Positions 57,848 through 64,000 of a DNA stretch of 64,000 bases are shown here, piece after piece. The notes beneath the pieces were generated by a model. It worked only from the letters and a program-made list of their open reading frames with translations, did not search any database and was not told the DNA's origin. Each line of letters opens with the position of its first letter. The first letter of the stretch is position 1. A program made the position numbers and the translations under genes. Source of the DNA: Cupriavidus sp. UYMMa02A (GTDB lineage: Bacteria > Pseudomonadota > Gammaproteobacteria > Burkholderiales > Burkholderiaceae). The DNA lies in contig LRMT01000011.1 in assembly GCA_001725945.1 (NCBI GenBank), forward strand, positions 33,053 through 97,052, given 5' to 3'.

Positions 57848-58966
57848 ATGAGCAGTAACACGCTGATTGAACGGGCGGGTACCGAACCCGTGCCCGCGTC
57901 AAATCCAAGGCCAGCCCCAAGCGGCTGCTGGCGACCGGCGCGCTGGTTGTCGCCGGATTGGCCGGCATCGGCTACGGCTACCACTGGTGGACATCGGCTC
58001 GCTACCTGCAGAGTACCGACGACGCCTACGTCGGCGGCGATGTTACGGTGATTGGCGCCAAGGTCGGTGGCTACATCGCGGAAGTCGCGGTGACGGACAA
58101 CCAGACGGTCCATGCGGGCGATGTGCTGGTCCGCATCGACGACCGCGACTACCGTGCCGCCCTGGCCAAGGCCGACGGCGCCGTGGCCGCGCAACAGGCA
58201 CTGCTGGCAAACCTTGACGCCACCGCGCGCCTGCAAGAGGCGGTCATTGCGCAGGCCAAGGCCGGCATCACGGCCGCCAATGCCGACACCATACGGGCGC
58301 GCGATGACCAGGTGCGCTATGCCAGCCTGGTGGCGAAGGCGGCGGTTTCCATCCAGAGCTCTCAAAAAGCGGATTCGGACTATAAGCAGGCGCAGGCCAA
58401 CGGCGACAAGGCGCATGCCGCGCTGCTGGCCGCGCAACGCCAGCTTGAGGTGATTGGCACGCAGAAGCAGCAGGCGCAGGCATCGTTGGCACAGGCCTTC
58501 GCCGAGCGCGACATCGCGAAGTTAAACCTGGGTTATACGGAACTGCGCGCGCCCGTGGACGGCACCGTGGGCAACCGCCGCGCCCGGGTGGGTGCCTTTG
58601 CCGGTGCGGCGGCCAGTTGCTGTCCATCGTGCCGGCCAGCGGGCTGTGGGTGGATGCGAACTTCAAGGAGGGGCAACTGGCGCACATGCGCCTGGCATGC
58701 CGGTTGAAATTGAAGCCGATGTTTTGCCTGGGCGGGTCTTCCATGGCCACGTGGCCAGCGTGGCCCCGGCCACCGGTGCCCAGTTCAGCGTGTTGCCGCC
58801 GGAGAATGCCACCGGCAACTTCACCAAGATCGTCCAGCGCGTGCCGGTGCGGATCCGGCTGGATGAGCAGGATGCCCGGCTTGGCGTGCTGCGCCCAGGC
58901 CTGTCGGTGATGGCCCAGGTCAATACGCGGCGCGACAATGCGCAGTCCGACAGGCAGGTGCAGTGA
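57848..58966 (+). CDS. EmrA-like membrane fusion protein (three frameshifts)
   Basis: HlyD-family adaptor: one N-terminal membrane anchor (LVVAGLAGIGYGYHWW), YLQSTDDAYVGGDVTVIGAKVGGYIAEV lipoyl half, long coiled coil, and LGYTELRAPVDGTVGNR barrel region, ending NTRRDNAQSDRQVQ. Single-base losses near 57905, 58605 and 58705 split it into four phases; repaired length about 373. It links the inner-membrane pump to the outer-membrane channel at 55697. The stop overlaps the emrB-like start (TGATG). Confidence 0.85.
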
Positions 58967-60574
58967 TGACAACGGCCAGCCTGACCAGCCCTGCGCCGGC
59001 TGCTGTCTCTGCCCCTGCGGCGCCGGACGCGATGTCCACAGGCGCAAGGTGCTCGCGTTCGGGACGATGTGCGTGGGCATGTTCATCGCCTTGCTGGATA
59101 TCCAGATCGTTTCCGCGTCGTTGCGCGATATCGGCGGCGCGCTCTCGGCGGGCGCCGATGAAACCGTCTGGGTTCAGACCAGCTACCTGATCGCCGAGAT
59201 CATTGTGATTCCCTTATCCGGCTGGCTGTCGCGCGTGATGTCGACGCGCTGGCTGTTCGCTGCCTCGGCGGCGGGCTTCACGGTGGCCAGCCTGCTTTGC
59301 GGCCTGGCGTGGGACATCCAGAGCATGATCGCATTTCGGGCGCTGCAGGGTTTCCTGGGCGGTTCCATGATCCCGATGGTGTTCACTACCGCCTTTGCCT
59401 TCTTCAGCGGCCCCAAGCGCGTCATTGCCGCCGCCACCGTCGGCGGCCTGGCCTCGCTCGCGCCGACGCTCGGGCCCACGATCGGCGGCTGGATCACCGA
59501 TCACTTTTCCTGGCACTGGCTGTTCTTCATCAACCTCGTGCCGGGGATCTTCGTCACCATCGCCGTGCCGCTGCTGGTCAAGGTCGACCGGCCCAACTGG
59601 TCGCTGTTGCGCGGCGCAGATACCTGGGCATGGGCCTGCTGGCGCTGTTCCTGGGCTGCCTGGAATACACCCTGGAGGAAGGGCCGCGCTGGGACTGGTT
59701 CGGCGACGACGTGATCCTGGCCACCGCCTGGATCGCCGGCGTGTCAGGCGTTGCCTTCATCTGGCGCACGCTGACCTATGCCAATCCCGTGGTCGACCTG
59801 CGTGCCCTCAAGGAGCGCAATTTCGCGCTTGGCTGCTTCTTCTCCTTCGTGACGGGCATCGGCATCTTCGCCACGATTTACCTGACACCGCTGTTCCTGG
59901 GACGCGTGCGCGGTTTCAGCGCGCTGGACATCGGGCTGGCGGTGTTTTCCACCGGCGTGTTCCAGATGGCGTCGATCCCGCTCTATGCCTTCCTGGCAAA
60001 CCGGATCGACCTGCGCTGGCTGATGATGGTCGGACTCGCGTTGTTCGCGGTGTCGATGTGGTACTTCTCGCCCATCACGCACGACTGGGGCGCGGCGGAA
60101 CTACTGTTGCCGCAAGCGCTGCGCGGCATGGCCCAGCAGTTCGCGGTGGCGCCCACCGTGACGCTGACACTTGGCAGCCTGCCGCCAGAGCGCCTCAAGC
60201 TCGCGTCGGGCCTGTTCAACCTGATGCGCAACCTCGGCGGTGCCATCGGCATCGCGGCCTGCGCGACCGTGCTCAACAATCGCGGCAACCTGCACTTCAT
60301 GCGCGAGGCAGAGCACCTGAACATCCGCAACGAAGCGATGGGTAACCTGCTGCAGGGTGTCAGCGATCAGTTTGTGGCAGTCGGGCACGATGCCCTCGAT
60401 GCGCAGACGGCGGCGCTGAGGCAACTGTGGTCGCTGGCCTGGCGTGAGGCGCAGACGCAGACCTTTGGCGACATCTTCCTGCTGATCCTGATCTGCTTCG
60501 TCGTCGCCACGGCCATGGTCCCGCTGATGCGCAAGGTCGCCGCGCCGAAGGGGCCGTCGGCAGATGCGCATTGA
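58966..60574 (+). CDS. EmrB-like DHA2 multidrug exporter (two frameshifts)
   Basis: About 536 residues after repair with 14 predicted helices: FIALLDIQIVSASLRDIGGAL in helix 1, SRVMSTRWLF loop, LQGFLGGSMIPMVF, and the C-terminal VLNNRGNLHFMREAEHLN periplasmic loop. Single-base losses near 59040 (ST|RRKVLAFGTM) and 59625 (RGAD|YLGMGLLAL) split it. ATG 58966 overlaps the emrA stop. Proton-driven pump of the tripartite system regulated by HxlR; substrate unknown. Confidence 0.87.
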
Positions 60575-60585
60575 AGGGGCAGACC

Positions 60586-60825
60586 TTGAAATCCAGCCTA
60601 TGCAAGATGTTCCTGTCAGTCGCACTGCTCGCGGCCAGCGCCATCACCGCGTTCGCGGGCGAACGTCCACGCGATACCGGCATTGCGTGCGCCCGTGCGG
60701 CCAATGCGTATTGCAATGTTCCCGATGAGGGAAACAGGCGCGAGCCGCCAGGTGTGTCGGCTCGCTCAGACCGCGGCATTGCCCAGCTGGCGGACAAGCC
60801 GCCGCAGTGGCGACGCCAGCGCTAG
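60586..60825 (+). CDS. Small secreted protein (79 aa)
   Basis: Probable TTG start at 60586, with GAAGGGGC upstream, gives a Sec signal MKSSLCKMFLSVALLAASAITAFAG cut after AFA. The mature part has about 55 residues, is basic and contains two cysteines (IACARAANAYCNV) that could form a disulfide. It begins 12 bases after the emrB-like stop, so it is likely part of the efflux operon. Family not recognised. Confidence 0.55.
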   Translation: MKSSLCKMFLSVALLAASAITAFAGERPRDTGIACARAANAYCNVPDEGNRREPPGVSARSDRGIAQLADKPPQWRRQR

Positions 60826-60864
60826 CCAACCATAGAAATTCATCGTAGCGTGACGGAGAGTGTA

Positions 60865-62051
60865 ATGAGTGCAAGAGATGTCGTGTTGTGTCAGCCCGTG
60901 CGGACCGCCATCGGGGCCTACAACGGCTCATTGAAATCCATGCCGGCGACCGCGCTGGGTGCGGCGGTGATCCGCGCCTCGGTACAGGGCGCGGGCATCG
61001 AGCCGGATCAGGTTGGCAGCGTCGTATTCGGCAATGTGATCCAGGCGGGCAACAAGATGAACCCGGCCCGGCAGGCTGCCCTTGGGGCGGGCCTGCCGGT
61101 TTCGGTTCCGGCGATGACCGTCAACCGGGTTTGCGGCTCGGGTGCGCAGGCCATTGCGACGGCCGCCGACGAGGTCCGGCTGGGCTATGTGGATATCGCC
61201 ATTGCCGGCGGCATGGAAAACATGGACCGCGCGCCTTACCTGATGCCCGCCGGTCGTTGGGGACAACGCATGGGCGATTCGGTCCTGCATGACAGCATGC
61301 TGTATGACGGACTGTACGACGCGTTCTCCGGCGAGCACTCCGGCTGGCACACCGAAGACCTTGTGGCCCGTTTTGCACTCAGCCGCGAGACACAGGATCG
61401 CTGGGCCGAACGCTCGCAGCGGAATTTCGCACTGGCGCAGGCCAACGGACGCTTCACCGGCGAGATTGCCGGCGTGACGGTCAAGGTAAAAGGCGGTACG
61501 GCCATGTTCCAGGTTGATGAAGCCAACCGGCCTGACACCAGCTTCGAGACGCTCAGCCGGCTCAAGCCGGCGTTCCGTGCGGACGGCACCATCACGGCCG
61601 GCAATGCACCGGGGCTCAACAGCGGGGCGGCAGCATGATTGTCGCCGAACGCTCCCTGGCCGAGCGCAAGGGGCTGGCGCCCATGGCGCGGCTGGTGTCC
61701 TATGGGGTCGGCGCCGTGGAACCCGGCCTGTTCGGCCTTGGGCCCGTCCCGGCGGTGCGGCAGGCACTGCAGCGCGCCGGATGGGAGCTGGGCGACATCG
61801 AGCGCATCGAGATCAATGAAGCGTTTGCGGCGGTGCCGCTGGCCGTCGCCGCGGAGCTTGGCCTGCCGCACGACATCATCAATGTTGACGGCGGGGCCAT
61901 TGCGCACGGCCATCCGATCGGGGCGACCGGCGCGGTGCTGACGACGCGCTTGCTGCATGCCATGCGCGCGGACGGCATCCGGCGCGGCATCGTTACGCTG
62001 TGCATTGGCGGCGGGCAGGGGATTGCGCTGGCGCTCGAGGCGCTGGGCTGA
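60865..62051 (+). CDS. Acetyl-CoA C-acyltransferase (thiolase; frameshifted)
   Basis: 395 residues after repair. Active-site Cys90 in MTVNRVCGSGAQA, NEAFAA, His350 in AHGHPIGATGA and Cys380 in TLCIGGGQG give the full thiolase triad. ATG 60865 (MSARDVVLCQPVRTAIG) follows ACGGAGAGTG. One missing base near 61632 (NSGAA|SMIVAERSL) splits it. It could cleave acetoacetyl-CoA or a 3-ketoacyl-CoA. It begins a set with MaoC- and PanE-like genes on the same strand. Confidence 0.88.
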
Positions 62052-62129
62052 TTTTCTGCGAGGTGTGTGCAAGGGTTGACGCTGGTCCCGGAAAAACCAG
62101 CGTGAACATGATCTGGAGGAACACGAGAC

Positions 62130-62602
62130 ATGAACGTCCATTACATTGAAGATTGGCGCCGGGCCAGAAATACGGTTCGGGACAGCTACTTGTCGACGCG
62201 GACAGGATCCGTGCCTTTGCCGCCGAGTTCGACCCGCAGCCTTTCCATCTCGATGCGGAGGCGGCCCGCGGCACGCTGTTCCGCGGCCTGGCCGCGAGCG
62301 GCTGGCATACGGCGGCGCTGACCATGCGCCTGCTCGTCGATGGGGAATTCCGCCCGGCGGGCGGCATCATCGGCGCGGGTTTCGACGAGTTGCGCTGGCC
62401 GAAGCCCGTGCGCCCCGGCGATGCACTGCATCTTGAGAGCGAGATCCTGGAAGTGCGGACTTCGAAATCCCGTCCGGAGCAAGGTATCGTCAAGGTCAAG
62501 ACCACGACCTTCAACCAGGATGGCGAACCCGTGCAGGTCTCCATCGGCAACCTGGTCGTGCAGCGGCGCCCAGCGGCTGCCGGCGAGGCGGAGGCGTCAT
62601 GA
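62130..62602 (+). CDS. MaoC-family acyl dehydratase (frameshifted)
   Basis: Hot-dog-fold hydratase of about 157 residues: [39 protein letters not shown] with the catalytic Asp-His pair, and [25 protein letters not shown] 62130 follows TGGAGGAACACG. One missing base near 62158 (HYIED|LAPGQK) joins the start to the main frame. Such enzymes hydrate enoyl-CoA. Its stop overlaps the next start as ATGA. Confidence 0.85.
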
Positions 62603-63540
62603 AGATACTCGTTCTCGGTGCCGGTGCCATGGGTGGCTACTACGGCGCCCGGCTGATCGAGGCCGGAGCCGACGTCACCTTCCTCGTGCGGCCCGGCCGC
62701 GCGCAGGCACTCGAGCGCGATGGCCTGACGGTGCGCAGCGAACTCGGGGACTTCCGCGGTCCGGTCAGAACGGTACTGGTCAGCCAGGGCGATGCGCAGT
62801 ACGACATCGTCCTGCTGGCCTGCAAGGCCTATGACCTGGCCGATGCGATTCGGGCGATCAGCCCCGCTGTCGGCCCCGGCACGGCTGTCCTGCCTTTGCT
62901 CAACGGCATCGGCGCGTACGACCAGCTTGACCAATGCTTCGGCAAGGCCCGTGTGCTCGGCGGCGTTTCATACATCGCGACCACGCTGGCGGCGGACGGC
63001 ACCATCCTTCACGCTGGCCGTGGCGACCGGCTTCTGGTCGGCGCTCGCGCGCCGCAGGCGTCGGCGCTGGCAGCGGATTTCCACGCGCTGGCGTCGCAGT
63101 CCGCAGGTACGCGCGAACTGTCGGACGCGATCGGCCAGGAGCTGTGGAACAAGTGGGCCATGATCGCGGCGGGCGCCGTCATGACCTGCCTGATGCGTGG
63201 GACCGTGGGCGACATCATGAAGACGCAGGACGGCCGTCGTTTGATGCTGGAGGCGATGGCGGAGTGCCATACGGTGGCGCAGCTGTGCGGCCACGCCATT
63301 CCGGCGCCTGTGGCCGCAGCCGTGCAGGGCCGGCTGCTGGACAATTCATCGACCTGGGCTGCGTCGATGATGCGGGATATCGTCCAGGGTGCACCCCGCA
63401 TTGAAGCGGACGCCATCGTCGGCGATTTGATCGCACGGGCCGCCGCACACGGCTGCGATCTGCCATTGAGCCGCATGGCCTTTTGCCACCTGCAGGTCTA
63501 TGAAGGGCAGCGTGCGGCCCAGCAGCTTGCCGTCCAATAG
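62599..63540 (+). CDS. 2-dehydropantoate 2-reductase family protein (PanE-like)
   Basis: 313 residues. N-terminal Rossmann motif [40 protein letters not shown], the central EDRLLVGA-like region and [23 protein letters not shown] with the conserved Asn-Lys pair. Family members reduce ketopantoate, but those embedded with thiolase/MaoC genes often act on other 2-keto or 3-keto acids. Start ATG 62599 overlaps the maoC-like stop. Frame intact. Confidence 0.85.
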   Translation: MKILVLGAGAMGGYYGARLIEAGADVTFLVRPGRAQALERDGLTVRSELGDFRGPVRTVLVSQGDAQYDIVLLACKAYDLADAIRAISPAVGPGTAVLPLLNGIGAYDQLDQCFGKARVLGGVSYIATTLAADGTILHAGRGDRLLVGARAPQASALAADFHALASQSAGTRELSDAIGQELWNKWAMIAAGAVMTCLMRGTVGDIMKTQDGRRLMLEAMAECHTVAQLCGHAIPAPVAAAVQGRLLDNSSTWAASMMRDIVQGAPRIEADAIVGDLIARAAAHGCDLPLSRMAFCHLQVYEGQRAAQQLAVQ

Positions 63541-63546
63541 CTTGGC

Positions 63547-63567
63547 CGAGGCCGCGTAGCGGCCTCG
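63547..63567. terminator. Hairpin after the PanE-like gene
   Basis: CGAGGCCGC-GTA-GCGGCCTCG, a perfect 9-bp stem with a 3-base loop, starting 6 bases after the stop at 63540. No T-tract follows, but position and stability make it the probable transcript end. Confidence 0.6.
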
Positions 63568-63673
63568 TGCCAATGCGCTCAGCCGTCGGTGCAGCGGCTG
63601 GCCTAAGAATCCCCCAAGCACTCGCTGGGCAAGCCATCCGCGCTTGCCCCCGCTTCCGACACCCGAAAGCGCG

Positions 63674-63751
63674 TTTCACATTGCGAAATCGATCCCGGAC
63701 TTCAGCAACCTCATCCTTTCGTCTTTCGAAAACACGTTTCGCATCGCGAAA
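63674..63751. promoter_or_regulatory. Paired TTTCGC-type palindromes upstream of aceA
   Basis: Two 15-base elements, TTTCACATTGCGAAA at 63674-63688 and TTTCGCATCGCGAAA at 63737-63751, share the plan TTTCGC-N3-GCGAAA and lie 63 bases apart, six helical turns. A short TTTCGAAA palindrome (63724-63731) lies between them. They resemble paired operators for a dimeric regulator of aceA; the protein is unknown. Confidence 0.6.
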
Positions 63752-63786
63752 ACGCCCTCCTATCCCATTGAAAAATAAGCATAAAT

Positions 63787-63813
63787 TAAGTCTTATGTCT
63801 TATATAAGACTTA
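63787..63813. promoter_or_regulatory. Composite GTCTTAT/ATAAGAC operator upstream of aceA
   Basis: GTCTTATATAAGAC (63797-63810) is a perfect 14-base palindrome, and a third half-site AGTCTTAT immediately precedes it, so an overlapping 27-base inverted repeat with 10-base arms also exists (63787-63813). It lies about 110 bases before the aceA start in AT-rich DNA, an apt place for a promoter operator. Confidence 0.6.
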
Positions 63814-63923
63814 GCTGCAACGCATCAATCGGCGCTACTATTTGCTCATGCAGTTTCGCTTCGACACACGTGGCGGCACGCTGAACCCTTCACTCAAACG
63901 CGCTTCGCTCGCAGGAGATTCAC

Positions 63924-64000
63924 ATGGCCCAATATCAGGACGACATCAAGGCAGTTGCTGGTTTGAAGGAGAAACAAGGCAGCGCGTGGAATGCCATCAA
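63924..64000 (+). CDS. aceA: Isocitrate lyase, long form (5' end only)
   Basis: The first 25 codons, MAQYQDDIKAVAGLKEKQ then GSAWNAI, match the N-terminus of the long isocitrate lyase type known from Pseudomonas aeruginosa (MSAYQNEIKAVAALKEK...). ATG 63924 follows GCAGGAGATTCAC. The enzyme splits isocitrate to glyoxylate and succinate in the glyoxylate shunt, needed for growth on acetate and fatty acids. The identification rests on a short segment, but the match is distinctive. The gene continues beyond the window. Confidence 0.8.
   Translation, partial: MAQYQDDIKAVAGLKEKQGSAWNAI

Noticed and set aside
1..64000. Programmed ribosomal frameshifting as an explanation for the many split genes
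   Set aside because: No slippery heptamers or downstream structures recur at the break points, and unrelated genes on both strands are affected in the same way.

Overview
The window is high-GC DNA from a Burkholderiaceae beta-proteobacterium, most likely Cupriavidus or a close relative. The lutABC/LldR lactate locus, trimeric general porins, several Bug-type solute receptors, many acyl-CoA and aromatic/steroid-type catabolic genes and a long-form isocitrate lyase all fit that group. No rRNA, tRNA, CRISPR array, prophage or insertion sequence was recognised.

Layout. 1-3000: lactate oxidation operon lutABC (minus strand, lutB runs off the left edge) and its divergent GntR regulator with a near-ideal LldR operator. 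3000-9040: gene-poor stretch with small hypothetical proteins, an AI-2E-type permease, a degenerate receiver-domain protein and a Rieske oxygenase. 9180-15310: catabolic island of two overlapping MFS transporters, an SDR and a KstD-like flavoprotein, divergent from an IclR regulator. 15770-21080: VOC protein, then a reductase/hydrolase/SDR/old-yellow-enzyme operon divergent from TetR. 21240-24910: CoA transferase, Bug receptor and enoyl-CoA hydratase divergent from a GntR regulator. 25070-27080: MarR/DUF1330 pair and a secreted dienelactone-hydrolase-like protein. 27270-33060: 2-oxoglutarate oxygenase divergent from an ABC importer plus amidohydrolase operon. 33190-39380: two convergent porins, small membrane proteins and a DHA2 exporter. 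39855-41372: Bug gene abutting a truncated AraC gene. 41390-52660: a catabolic cluster flanked by AraC regulators (BKACE, MFS, acetoacetyl-CoA synthetase, quinone reductase, TauD-type dioxygenase, acyl-CoA ligase, AhpD-like protein, Rieske ferredoxin). 53780-55390: small secreted protein and DJ-1 protein. 55700-60830: HxlR-controlled tripartite efflux system. 60860-63540: thiolase, MaoC and PanE-like genes. 63924-64000: start of aceA with a rich operator region.

The dominant oddity is technical. More than half of the longer genes are interrupted by frameshifts, about 43 sites in all. Every one I resolved can be repaired by restoring one missing base (two in one C-run). I saw no compensating insertions and no substitution-type stop codons. 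I therefore annotate these as intact genes with probable consensus errors, giving the full repaired span and the approximate break point.

The most interesting biology is the 42.6-51.5 kb cluster. BKACE releases acetoacetate from a beta-keto acid, and an acetoacetyl-CoA synthetase two genes downstream could reactivate it. The substrate is unknown.
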